Positions 1-6,465 of a DNA stretch of 7,409 bases are shown here, piece by piece; positions within the stretch are counted from its first letter, which is position 1, and each line of letters begins with the position of its first letter. The stretch covers positions 1 to 7,409 of the forward strand of contig SLQN01000055.1 in the NCBI GenBank assembly GCA_007131465.1, written 5' to 3'. The stretch comes from Paracoccaceae bacterium (GTDB lineage Bacteria > Pseudomonadota > Alphaproteobacteria > Rhodobacterales > Rhodobacteraceae). The translations under genes were made by a program, and so were the position numbers. The notes beneath the pieces were generated by a model. It was not told where the DNA came from and did not search any database. It saw nothing but the letters and a program-made list of their open reading frames with translations.

Positions 1-207
1 GATCAGGCCAAATTCATCAGCTATGGCCCGGCCCGCGCGTCTTCGGCCCCGCTGGTGGGTGAGCATGCGGATCTTGGCATCGACATGAACGAGCACATGC
101 CGACCAACCCGGATAACTACTTCGCGCCCATCGTTCTGGATAACGATTTCTGGATCGACTATGGCGACGAACTGCGCGAGCGGTTTGCAAACTGGATGCT
201 GCAATAA
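1..207 (+). CDS. PotD-like ABC transporter substrate-binding protein, C-terminal part
   Basis: This is the last 68 codons of a gene that begins before the window; frame 1 is open from base 1 to TAA at 205-207. The product would be the periplasmic binding protein that captures the solute and delivers it to the permeases encoded next. The visible tail contains a PTNPDNY stretch, then DNDFWIDYGDELRERFANWML. This resembles the C-terminal helix region of PotD/PotF-type spermidine/putrescine-binding proteins, in which a final W/F-rich helix precedes the stop. The signal peptide and ligand-binding residues are outside the window, so the ligand cannot be read. Family assignment relies partly on the two PotB/PotC-like permease genes that follow on the same strand. 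The solute could be a polyamine or another small cationic or amino compound. Confidence 0.8.
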   Translation, partial: DQAKFISYGPARASSAPLVGEHADLGIDMNEHMPTNPDNYFAPIVLDNDFWIDYGDELRERFANWMLQ

Positions 208-218
208 GCATTTCCTTG

Positions 219-246
219 GTCAGGGCGCGCGCAAACGCGCCCTGAC
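219..246 (+). terminator. Intergenic hairpin between binding-protein and permease genes
   Basis: There is a perfect 11-bp inverted repeat: GTCAGGGCGCG at 219-229, loop CGCAAA, and CGCGCCCTGAC at 236-246. It begins 12 nt after the binding-protein stop and ends about 35 nt before the permease ribosome-binding site. The downstream T tract is poor (TGCCTTTG), so it looks like a leaky terminator or an mRNA 3'-end stabiliser rather than a full stop. Such structures commonly follow the binding-protein gene in ABC operons and allow much more binding protein than permease to be made; that role is inferred here. Confidence 0.65.
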
Positions 247-280
247 TGCCTTTGCGAAACAAGGCTGAACCGATCAGTGC

Positions 281-286
281 AGGGAG
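281..286 (+). promoter_or_regulatory. Ribosome-binding site setting the PotB-like start
   Basis: AGGGAG lies 7 nt before ATG 294. It favours that ATG over the upstream in-frame TTG at 252, which would lie just past the hairpin, and over ATG 300. Confidence 0.6.
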
Positions 287-293
287 TGCGCGC

Positions 294-1592
294 ATGGCGA
301 TGGCGGATGCAACCGATGAGATAGGGACCGAAACCGACAAGCGGGGCCGATTGGTCACGTCCGACGGCACACCCCTGCGTCGCGCGCTCGAACGGGCGAA
401 CCGGCGTCGCAAGATCTCTGCCTTCCTGCTGGTCTCGCCGCTTCTTGCGTTCATTCTGATCTTCTTTGCCTTTCCGATTGCGCAGATGATGTGGCGGTCG
501 GTCGACAACCCGCAAATCGTGAATGCCCTGCCGCGCACACTTGATGCATTGCAGGATTGGGACGGCACCGGTCTGCCGGACGAACGCGTCTATGCGGCCC
601 TGCATGCCGACATGATGGAAGACCTTGACCGCGAACGCCGGGATCAGAAAATCGGGCCGCTCGGGATCCGTCTGAACTATGAACTAAGTGCTGCGCGCAG
701 CGCGATTTCGCGCACTGCACGGTCTGTTCCGGATTTCGAAGCGCCCTACAGGGATGCCTTCACAGACGCCCACAGGCTTTGGGGACAACCGGAATTGTGG
801 CGCGTGATCCAGCGCGAAGGGCGACCGCTGACACTTTCCTACTATGTCGCGGCGCTGGACCGCGAATATGATGAATTCGGAAACATCGTCAAGCGCGACG
901 AGAACCGGCAGATTTATGTCTCGCTTTTCGGGCGGACGCTGGCGCTGAGCCTTGCGATCACGCTGATGACCTTCATTCTCGGCTTTCCCATTGCCTATTT
1001 CCTCTCAACCCTGCCAATGCGCTATGCGAACCTTCTGATGATTGCGGTGCTGCTGCCGTTCTGGACATCGCTTCTGGTGCGCACGTCCGCCTGGATCGTG
1101 CTGTTGCAGCAGCAAGGTGTGATCAACAATGCCTTGGTTGGCATGGGTTTCATCAATGATGATGGGAGGTTCAGTCTGATCTACAATCAGACCGGGACCA
1201 TCATTGCCATGACACATATCCTGCTTCCCTTCATGGTGCTGCCGCTTTATTCCGTCATGCGCACTGTTCCGCCGTCTTACATGCGCGCGGCCAAAAGCCT
1301 TGGCGCAACGCCCTGGACGGCCTTCCGCCGGGTCTATTTCCCGCAGACACTGCCGGGCATCGGTGCAGGGGGGGTGCTCGTCTTCATCATCTCGATCGGC
1401 TATTACATCACGCCTGCGCTTGTCGGTGGCCAGTCCGGGCGCATGATCTCGAACGAGATTGCGCGCCATATCCAGCAATCCCTGAACTGGGGGCTGGCTG
1501 CGGCGCTGGGGTCGATGCTGCTGGTCGGTGTGCTGGTGCTGTATTGGCTTTACAACCGGCTTGTCGGCACTGACAGCCTGAAATTCGGGTAA
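294..1592 (+). CDS. PotB-like ABC transporter permease with large N-terminal-half insertion
   Basis: This is an inner-membrane subunit of a polyamine-type ABC importer, 432 aa from ATG 294. That start follows AGGGAG by 7 nt; a TTG at 252 would add 14 residues. After a basic cytoplasmic tail (about 1-41) comes TM1 (about 42-67), a hydrophilic insertion of about 140 residues (68-208), then a standard permease core with TMs near 212-239, 246-272, 301-322, 357-379 and 398-422. The cytoplasmic EAA loop that docks on the ATPase is at about 330-358 (RAAKSLGATP...FPQTLPG); the usual Glu of EAA is Arg. E. coli PotB is only about 275 aa, so tail and insertion account for the extra length. If TM1 runs in-to-out, the insertion is periplasmic and could touch the binding protein. 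The family is clear; the exact substrate is not. The PotC-like partner follows 12 nt downstream. Confidence 0.9.
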   Translation: MAMADATDEIGTETDKRGRLVTSDGTPLRRALERANRRRKISAFLLVSPLLAFILIFFAFPIAQMMWRSVDNPQIVNALPRTLDALQDWDGTGLPDERVYAALHADMMEDLDRERRDQKIGPLGIRLNYELSAARSAISRTARSVPDFEAPYRDAFTDAHRLWGQPELWRVIQREGRPLTLSYYVAALDREYDEFGNIVKRDENRQIYVSLFGRTLALSLAITLMTFILGFPIAYFLSTLPMRYANLLMIAVLLPFWTSLLVRTSAWIVLLQQQGVINNALVGMGFINDDGRFSLIYNQTGTIIAMTHILLPFMVLPLYSVMRTVPPSYMRAAKSLGATPWTAFRRVYFPQTLPGIGAGGVLVFIISIGYYITPALVGGQSGRMISNEIARHIQQSLNWGLAAALGSMLLVGVLVLYWLYNRLVGTDSLKFG

Positions 1593-1604
1593 GGGAGAAC
1601 CATC

Positions 1605-2456
1605 ATGTCCATGCCCGCCTATTACACCGCGAAAGACAAGATCTGGCACTATGCCTTCCGGGTGATCTGCTACAGCATCTTCTTTTTCCTGCTCGCGCCG
1701 ATCCTGATCATGATTCCGCTCAGCTTCAATGCGCAGCCCTTTTTCACCTTTACGCGCGAAATGCTGACGCTGAACCCCGAAGGCTACTCCTTGCGCTGGT
1801 ATCAGGATTTCTTCGGGTCCGAGAGCTGGATGCGGTCGATCCGCAATTCCTTCATCATCGGGATCGCGGCCACCATCGTATCCACAACGCTGGGCACATT
1901 GGCGGCGCTGGGGCTGTCGCGGTCTGAAATGCCGGCCAAGGGGCTGATCATGGGCATCCTGATCTCGCCCATGATCGTGCCGCTGATCATCTCTGCTGCG
2001 GGGATGTTCTTCTTCTTCTCGTCGATCAACATCGCGCAGACCTATCTTGGCGTCGTGCTGGCGCATGCGGCACTGGGCACGCCTTTCGTGGTTATCACGG
2101 TGACGGCAACGCTGGTGGGGTTTGATCAGTCGCTGACACGCGCGGCGGCCAATCTGGGGGCGTCGCCCACACGGACCTTCTTCAAGATCACGATGCCGCT
2201 GATCCTGCCGGGTGTGATTTCCGGCGCGCTTTTCGCCTTCATCACGTCGTTTGACGAGATTGTGGTCGTCCTGTTCGTGGCCGGGGTCGAACAGCGCACC
2301 ATCCCGCGCGAGATGTGGTCGGGCATCCGCGAGGATATCAGCCCGACGATTCTGGCGGTGGCGACTATTCTGGTGCTGATCTCTGTCGCGCTTTTGTCCG
2401 TGGTCGAACTGCTACGCCGCCGTGGTGAACGGCTGCGCGGGCTGACGCCGCAATAA
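1605..2456 (+). CDS. PotC-like ABC transporter permease
   Basis: This is the second inner-membrane subunit (283 aa), expected to pair with the PotB-like protein to form the transport channel. AAGGGAG at 1591-1597, which overlaps the upstream stop codon, sits 7 nt before ATG 1605. The 12-nt gap implies co-transcription and probably translational coupling. Six hydrophobic segments are visible at about 18-41, 82-105, 110-137, 145-172, 203-228 and 247-270, and length and topology match PotC and related BPD_transp_1 permeases. The EAA loop is at about 179-204 (RAAANLGASP, then MPLILPG), again with Arg in place of the leading Glu. A C-terminal basic tail (RRRGERLRG) lies in the cytoplasm. The ATPase gene is not downstream, since tkt converges from the other strand. 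It is probably upstream of the binding-protein gene, outside the window. Confidence 0.92.
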   Translation: MSMPAYYTAKDKIWHYAFRVICYSIFFFLLAPILIMIPLSFNAQPFFTFTREMLTLNPEGYSLRWYQDFFGSESWMRSIRNSFIIGIAATIVSTTLGTLAALGLSRSEMPAKGLIMGILISPMIVPLIISAAGMFFFFSSINIAQTYLGVVLAHAALGTPFVVITVTATLVGFDQSLTRAAANLGASPTRTFFKITMPLILPGVISGALFAFITSFDEIVVVLFVAGVEQRTIPREMWSGIREDISPTILAVATILVLISVALLSVVELLRRRGERLRGLTPQ

Positions 2457-2476
2457 GCACAGGGCTTTACCGCAAC

Positions 2477-2511
2477 GAAAACGGGGCGCGTCGATGACGC
2501 GCCCCGTTTTC
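2477..2511. terminator. Bidirectional terminator between potC-like gene and tkt
   Basis: There is a perfect 16-bp stem: GAAAACGGGGCGCGTC at 2477-2492, loop GAT, and GACGCGCCCCGTTTTC at 2496-2511. It lies 20 nt after the permease stop and 22 nt from the tkt stop. The stem has a GC core flanked by A4/T4 on its outer arms, so each strand ends in a U-run, as in bidirectional Rho-independent terminators serving convergent genes. The U-tracts are short (TTTTCTT on plus, TTTTCG on minus), so termination may be stronger for the plus strand. Confidence 0.88.
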
Positions 2512-2533
2512 TTGTCCCTTATATGCGACAGCA

Positions 2534-4555
2534 CTATCCAAGCAGGGCCTTTACCTTGGCGACGGTCGCTTCTGGCGTGATGCCGAATTCACGATACAGA
2601 TCCGGGGCCGGGGCAGAGGCCCCGAACCCGTGCATGCCGACAAAGCCCGATTTCTCGCGCCGCCCGCGTTCGCCAAACAGCCAGCGGTCCCAGCCAAAGC
2701 GGATGCCCGCCTCGATGGCCACGCGCACTGGTCCTGCGGGCAGCACCTTGCGCCGATAGGCTTCGGGCTGCTCCTCGAACAATTCCCAGCAGGGGAGTGA
2801 GACGACCCGCGTGCCAATCCCTTCGGCCTGAAGCATGTCGCGCGCGGTCATCGCGATTTCAACCTCAGACCCGGTGGCCAGCAGGATGGCCTGCCGTTTG
2901 CCCTCTGCCTCGGCCAGCACATAGGCGCCCTGCGCGGTCAGGTTCCTGACCTTGTGCTCGGTGCGGTAGGTGGGCAGGTTCTGCCGCGTCAGCGCCAGCA
3001 CCGAGGGCGTGCGGGTGCTGGTCAGTGCCAGTTCCCAGGCTTCGGCAGTTTCCACGGTGTCGCAGGGGCGGAAGACATGCGTGTTGGGGGTGGCGCGCAG
3101 CATCGCCAGATGCTCGACCGGCTGGTGGGTTGGACCGTCTTCGCCCAGCCCGATGGAATCATGCGTCATGACATAGGTCACCGGCACACCCATCAGCGCC
3201 GACAGGCGCATCGATCCGCGCGCATAGTCGGTAAAGCACAGGAATGTGCCGCCATAGGGTTTCAGTCCGCCATGCAGCGCCATGCCGTTCATCGCCGCCG
3301 CCATCCCGTGTTCGCGGATGCCGTAATAGACATAGCGCCCCTTGCGGTCGGTGGGCGAGAACACGCCCAGCCCGGCGGTCTTGGTGTTGTTGGACCCGGT
3401 CAGATCCGCCGAGCCGCCCATCGTTTCCGGGCAGACCTGGTTGATCACTTCCAGCGTCATCTCCGAGGATTTGCGCGTGGCAACCTTGGGCGCGCTTTCG
3501 GAAATCTGCTTCTTGAAAGCGCGGATCGCGGCTTCCAGCCGCTTGGGTGTGGCCCCCGACATGCGGCGCGTGAATTCGGCCTGTTTCGTCGATGACAGCG
3601 TCACAAAGCGCTCTTCCCAAGCGCTGCGTGCCTCTGCCCCGCGCGCCCCGATCGCGCGCCAGTCGGCCAGAACGTCGGCAGGAATTTCGAACGGACCATG
3701 CGGCCAGCCATAGATCTTTTTCGTGGCTGCAATCTCGGCATCGCCCAGGGGCGAGCCATGCGCCCCCGAACTGTCGGATTTGCCGGGGCTGCCAAAGCCG
3801 ATGATCGTCTTGCAATCAATCAGCACGGGCCGGTCAGACCCTTTCGCCGCACTCAACGCGCGGTCGATATCGGCAGGGTCATGCCCGTCGCAGGACAGCA
3901 CTTTCCACCCGGCGGCAGCAAACCGCGCGCGCTGGTCGGTGGAATCCGACAGGCCGACCCGCCCGTCGATGGTGATGTCGTTATTGTCCCACAGTACGAT
4001 CAGGCGGCCCAGCTTGTGGTGGCCGGCAAGTCCGATGGCCTCGTGGCTGATGCCTTCCATAAGGCACCCGTCACCCGCGATGACATAAGTGTAGTGGTCC
4101 ACGACCTTCGGCCCGAATTCGGCGCGCAGCTTCTCTTCGGCCATGGCAAAGCCCACGGCATTGGAAAGACCCTGACCCAGCGGCCCGGTGGTGGTTTCCA
4201 CGCCCGTCACATGGCCGTATTCCGGGTGACCCGCCGTGATCGCACCCCATTGGCGGAAATTGCGGATCTGATCGAGGGTCATGTCCTCATATCCGGTCAG
4301 ATACAGCAACGCATAGATCAGCATCGATCCATGCCCGGCCGACAGGATGAAGCGGTCACGATCGGCCCAGTCCGGTGCCTTGGCGTCGAATTTCAGGTGC
4401 CGCTCGAACAGCACTGTGGCCACATCGGCCATGCCCATCGGCATGCCGGGATGGCCGGAATTGGCGGCCTGAACCGCATCCATTGCCAGCGTCCGTATGG
4501 CAGTGGCCTTGATCCAGTGATCGGGGTGTGCATCACGCAGGGCAGCAATATCCAC
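2534..4555 (-). CDS. tkt: Transketolase
   Basis: This thiamine-diphosphate enzyme moves two-carbon ketol units between sugar phosphates in the non-oxidative pentose phosphate pathway, and in the Calvin cycle where that exists. The protein has 673 aa, the usual length. Visible landmarks are the N-terminal SGHPG (His35) and SAGHGS (His75), the ThDP/metal motif GDGCLMEG (161-168) reaching WDNN (about 189-192), GAHGSPLG (His266), the pyrimidine-domain YGIREHG with catalytic Glu415, [16 protein letters not shown] (465-479) and the C-terminal [12 protein letters not shown]. The GTG start at 4555 gives the family-typical N-terminus ([27 protein letters not shown]) and has AAGGA 9 nt upstream. An ATG at 4594 would add 13 residues, and the frame stays open further up without family resemblance. 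The gene is apparently monocistronic here: the potC-like gene converges on its 3' end and the cell-division pair diverges from its 5' end. Confidence 0.97.
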   Translation of the reverse strand: MDIAALRDAHPDHWIKATAIRTLAMDAVQAANSGHPGMPMGMADVATVLFERHLKFDAKAPDWADRDRFILSAGHGSMLIYALLYLTGYEDMTLDQIRNFRQWGAITAGHPEYGHVTGVETTTGPLGQGLSNAVGFAMAEEKLRAEFGPKVVDHYTYVIAGDGCLMEGISHEAIGLAGHHKLGRLIVLWDNNDITIDGRVGLSDSTDQRARFAAAGWKVLSCDGHDPADIDRALSAAKGSDRPVLIDCKTIIGFGSPGKSDSSGAHGSPLGDAEIAATKKIYGWPHGPFEIPADVLADWRAIGARGAEARSAWEERFVTLSSTKQAEFTRRMSGATPKRLEAAIRAFKKQISESAPKVATRKSSEMTLEVINQVCPETMGGSADLTGSNNTKTAGLGVFSPTDRKGRYVYYGIREHGMAAAMNGMALHGGLKPYGGTFLCFTDYARGSMRLSALMGVPVTYVMTHDSIGLGEDGPTHQPVEHLAMLRATPNTHVFRPCDTVETAEAWELALTSTRTPSVLALTRQNLPTYRTEHKVRNLTAQGAYVLAEAEGKRQAILLATGSEVEIAMTARDMLQAEGIGTRVVSLPCWELFEEQPEAYRRKVLPAGPVRVAIEAGIRFGWDRWLFGERGRREKSGFVGMHGFGASAPAPDLYREFGITPEATVAKVKALLG

Positions 4556-4564
4556 GTCGGGCGG

Positions 4565-4569
4565 TCCTT
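4565..4569 (-). promoter_or_regulatory. Ribosome-binding site supporting the GTG start of tkt
   Basis: On the minus strand AAGGA sits 9 nt before GTG 4555. The competing ATG at 4594 has only AAGG about 5 nt upstream. The stronger site and the conserved N-terminus both favour GTG. Confidence 0.5.
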
Positions 4570-4589
4570 GTCTGGCGAATGTTAGCGGC

Positions 4590-4617
4590 GTCATAACAGC
4601 CTTGGCCGCAAGTTCAA
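4590..4617 (-). promoter_or_regulatory. Possible sigma70-type promoter of tkt
   Basis: On the minus strand TTGAAC (4612-4617) and TATGAC (4590-4595) are separated by 16 nt. The -10 would cover the alternative ATG at 4594 and place the transcript start near 4583. That leaves a leader of about 28 nt before GTG 4555, containing the AAGGA site. A perfect TTGACA also lies on the same strand at 4639-4644 but lacks a good -10. This is a motif reading only. Confidence 0.33.
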
Positions 4618-4658
4618 GCGAAGGGGTGGCCGGGACGCTGTCAAATCGCGGCGGGATG

Positions 4659-4687
4659 TTGGAAACTGGGTCTTTTGGGGTTAGGCT
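4659..4687 (+). promoter_or_regulatory. Weak candidate promoter for the coiled-coil/zapA operon
   Basis: TTGGAA (4659-4664) and TAGGCT (4682-4687) are 17 nt apart, about 80 nt upstream of ATG 4766. The -10 match is poor. A promoter must lie in this divergent region or just inside tkt, but its exact place is a guess. Confidence 0.2.
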
Positions 4688-4765
4688 AATGATCAAGTTG
4701 TGTTGCTTCAGGGGCCGAGTGATTCGGGGTCGGGGCGGCATTTCGGCTTTGAAACAGAAAGCGAC

Positions 4766-5260
4766 ATGGGCATGAGCAATGTATCCGACTTGGAGCGCCG
4801 CCTGAGCCGCGCGCTTGACCGCATCTCTAAGGCAGCCCAGAAACTGGCGGTTGTGCCCGAAGCCGCTGCGCCGGAGTCCGACCCTGAAACGATGGCAAAG
4901 CAACTCGAAGCAGAGCGCGCCAAGAATGCGGCCCTGTCAGAGCGGGTGAATGCCGTCCGCCAGCGGCAGGAAAGCTCTTTCGCCGGTCTGGAACGCCGCC
5001 TTGCGCGCATGACCGAACAGCTTGACCTGCAAAGCCTGGAGATGCTGCGCCTGAAAAAAGCCAATACCAAGCTGATCGAAGCCAATCGCAAGCTGCGTGA
5101 AAGCACCGAGGCGCAGGTGATCGAACCCAGCACCATCAACCGCTCGCTTCTGGCGGAACTCGAAGCGCTGCGCGCCGAACGCGCAGCCGAGGCCGCCGAG
5201 ATGGAAGATGTGCTGGGAGAGTTGAAACCCCTGATCTCACCCGAGGATGCCAATGCCTGA
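4766..5260 (+). CDS. ZauP-like coiled-coil protein, probable ZapA partner
   Basis: This 164-aa cytoplasmic protein has no signal peptide or TM segment. After a short N-terminal helix ([17 protein letters not shown], about 4-20) and an Ala/Pro/Glu linker (about 28-41), residues 42-113 are rich in Glu, Arg, Lys, Leu and Ala with heptad-like spacing. A second helical stretch covers about 125-152. The low aromatic content fits a long coiled coil. It overlaps zapA by 8 nt, so the two are almost certainly co-expressed. In Caulobacter a coiled-coil protein encoded with zapA, ZauP, works with ZapA to focus the FtsZ ring; position and architecture suggest the same role here, but I infer it from context rather than from a catalytic motif. 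The start is uncertain: ATG 4766 or ATG 4772, both with only a weak AGAAAG-like site; an in-frame GTG at 4700 is less likely. Confidence 0.82.
   Translation: MGMSNVSDLERRLSRALDRISKAAQKLAVVPEAAAPESDPETMAKQLEAERAKNAALSERVNAVRQRQESSFAGLERRLARMTEQLDLQSLEMLRLKKANTKLIEANRKLRESTEAQVIEPSTINRSLLAELEALRAERAAEAAEMEDVLGELKPLISPEDANA
5243..5246 (+). promoter_or_regulatory. Ribosome-binding site selecting the zapA start
   Basis: GAGG, inside the end of the upstream gene, lies 6 nt before ATG 5253. It abuts ATG 5247 directly, which argues against that earlier start. Confidence 0.5.
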
Positions 5261-5648
5261 ACAGGTCATCACCATCGGCCACAAGGAATTCACTGTGGCC
5301 TGCCAGCCGGGCGAGGAACAGTATCTGATCGCCGCCGCCGAGATGCTGGATGCCGAGGCGCGTGTGCTGCTCAACCAGATCGGGCGGGTTCCTGCCGAAC
5401 GCATGTTGCTGATGGCAGGGCTGATGCTGGCCGACAAGACCGCCGAGGCCGGGGACAAAGTGACTGCAGCGCAAGCCGAGATCGCTGCGCTGCGCGAAGA
5501 AATCTCGCGGCTGCATGCCCGGCCCGAACCTGCGCCCAAACGGGTAGAAGTGCCGGTCATTCCCGATGATGTCACCGATGCGCTGACGGAAATGGCCGCG
5601 CGCGCCGAAGCTGTCGCAACCGAGATGGAAGCGCGGGCGCGTGGTTAG
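5253..5648 (+). CDS. zapA: Cell division protein ZapA
   Basis: ZapA is a small cytoplasmic protein that binds FtsZ and cross-links its filaments, tightening the Z-ring at midcell. From ATG 5253 the product has 131 aa. It has the family pattern: an N-terminal beta/alpha head (VITIGHKEFTVACQPGEEQYL, about 5-25), a helix beginning AAAEMLDAEARVLLNQIG (about 27-44), a hydrophobic helix (ERMLLMAGLMLADK, 49-62), and a long amphipathic coiled-coil helix to about 88. A proline-rich linker (PEPAPKRVEVPVIPDD) and a short C-terminal helix (about 107-130) extend it beyond the roughly 110 aa of E. coli ZapA. Its start lies within the upstream coiled-coil gene (8-nt overlap), which suggests coupled translation. 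Its last 4 nt overlap the stop codon of the convergent hydrolase gene, and no terminator is visible after it. Confidence 0.92.
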   Translation: MPEQVITIGHKEFTVACQPGEEQYLIAAAEMLDAEARVLLNQIGRVPAERMLLMAGLMLADKTAEAGDKVTAAQAEIAALREEISRLHARPEPAPKRVEVPVIPDDVTDALTEMAARAEAVATEMEARARG

Positions 5649-6451
5649 TCCTGCACCGCGTCGATTGCCGCGCGCAGCGCAGGGGCAAAATCGGGGTGCG
5701 CATAGATGTCGTTATGCCCCGCCGGGATGCGCTTCAGATAGGCGGGGGGCGGCGCGCCGTGTTCCAGCCCTGCCACCAGCGCCTCCGACCGGGCCGGGGG
5801 GATCACCTCATCGCGTGTGGCAAGGATCAGGCCAACCGGGGCTGCACTGCTCTGAAGCGCGCCAAGCGCATCCATGTCATGCCGGAACAGCCACCGCACA
5901 GGCGCCCAGGGCAGGGTCTGGCGGGCGACAGCTTGCAGAGTGTCGAAGGGTGTGACCAACACAGCCCCCTGGAGCCCCCGTACGGACGCCAGATGCGCCG
6001 CAAGCCCGCTTCCGATACTGAAGCCGATGGCAATCTGGTCGCCCATGCCCTCGGCAACAAGAAAATCATGGATGGACTCGGCATCTGCCATCAGACCTGT
6101 GGCCGAGGGGCTGCCAGTGCTGGGAGCATATCCGCGATAGTGAAAAGCGACCACGGTATATTCCGGAAGGGTTCCATGCAGGAACAGCGCCATGCTTTCG
6201 GCATTCCAGGCATTCCCGGCAAATCCGAGGATGACGGGCCGCCCGGCAGTTCGGCCCGGGATCAGAACGCCATGCAACTCCACCCCATCAGGGCGCGGCA
6301 GGGTCAGGCGTCGCGCGCTTTGCGGCAGGGTCGGGGCAGGGCCGACCATTGAGCGCGGAAACAGGATTGCGCCCTGCATCGCCGTGAACAGGGTGACTCC
6401 GGCTGCCCAGAGTACGAACAAGGCTAGCGAAAGCTTGATCAGGGTGGACAT
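5645..6451 (-). CDS. Membrane-anchored alpha/beta hydrolase (BEM46/ABHD13-like)
   Basis: This 268-aa serine hydrolase has an N-terminal hydrophobic segment at about 5-27 with no clear lipobox or cleavage site, so it is probably a signal anchor tethering the enzyme to the inner membrane. The alpha/beta-hydrolase fold is supported by ILGFAGNAWN (75-83, oxyanion region), FHYRGYAPSTGSP (103-115), the nucleophile elbow GFSIG with Ser145, the acid in ATRDEVIPP (Asp214) and the base in AGHNDIY (His246). The catalytic triad therefore looks intact. This arrangement matches the BEM46/ABHD13-like group of unassigned esterases/peptidases, for which no general substrate is established. The gene starts 14 nt after the TrmO-like stop with only a weak Shine-Dalgarno (GAG 7 nt upstream), implying it is the last gene of the rlmE operon. 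Its stop overlaps the end of zapA. Confidence 0.88.
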   Translation of the reverse strand: MSTLIKLSLALFVLWAAGVTLFTAMQGAILFPRSMVGPAPTLPQSARRLTLPRPDGVELHGVLIPGRTAGRPVILGFAGNAWNAESMALFLHGTLPEYTVVAFHYRGYAPSTGSPSATGLMADAESIHDFLVAEGMGDQIAIGFSIGSGLAAHLASVRGLQGAVLVTPFDTLQAVARQTLPWAPVRWLFRHDMDALGALQSSAAPVGLILATRDEVIPPARSEALVAGLEHGAPPPAYLKRIPAGHNDIYAHPDFAPALRAAIDAVQD

Positions 6452-6465
6452 GGGGTGTCTCTGTT

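Noticed and set aside
1005..2066. Minus-strand open frame of 353 codons across both permease genes
   Set aside because: It spans two well-supported genes and their junction, and its product is rich in Arg, His, Asp and Gln with no fold signal; it is an antisense shadow.
3698..4585. Plus-strand open frame of 295 codons opposite tkt
   Set aside because: It lies wholly antisense to the clearly conserved transketolase, has a low-complexity Arg/Gly/His-rich composition and no recognisable domain; such shadows are common in GC-rich genes.
4556..4765. Possible riboswitch or small RNA in the divergent intergenic region
   Set aside because: I found no strong stem-loop, THI-box-like conserved block or terminator; the stretch is adequately explained as two promoters.
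4556..4903. N-terminal extension of the tkt reading frame
   Set aside because: The extra residues have no resemblance to transketolase and overlap the start of the divergent coiled-coil gene; the frame is simply open by chance.
5640..5700. 6S RNA (ssrS), which often lies downstream of zapA in proteobacteria
   Set aside because: The hydrolase stop overlaps the zapA stop, so there is no intergenic space, and no 6S-like structure is evident.
5696..6352. Plus-strand open frame of 218 codons after zapA
   Set aside because: It is antisense to the hydrolase, which has an intact catalytic triad. It lacks a convincing ribosome-binding site and any family motif.
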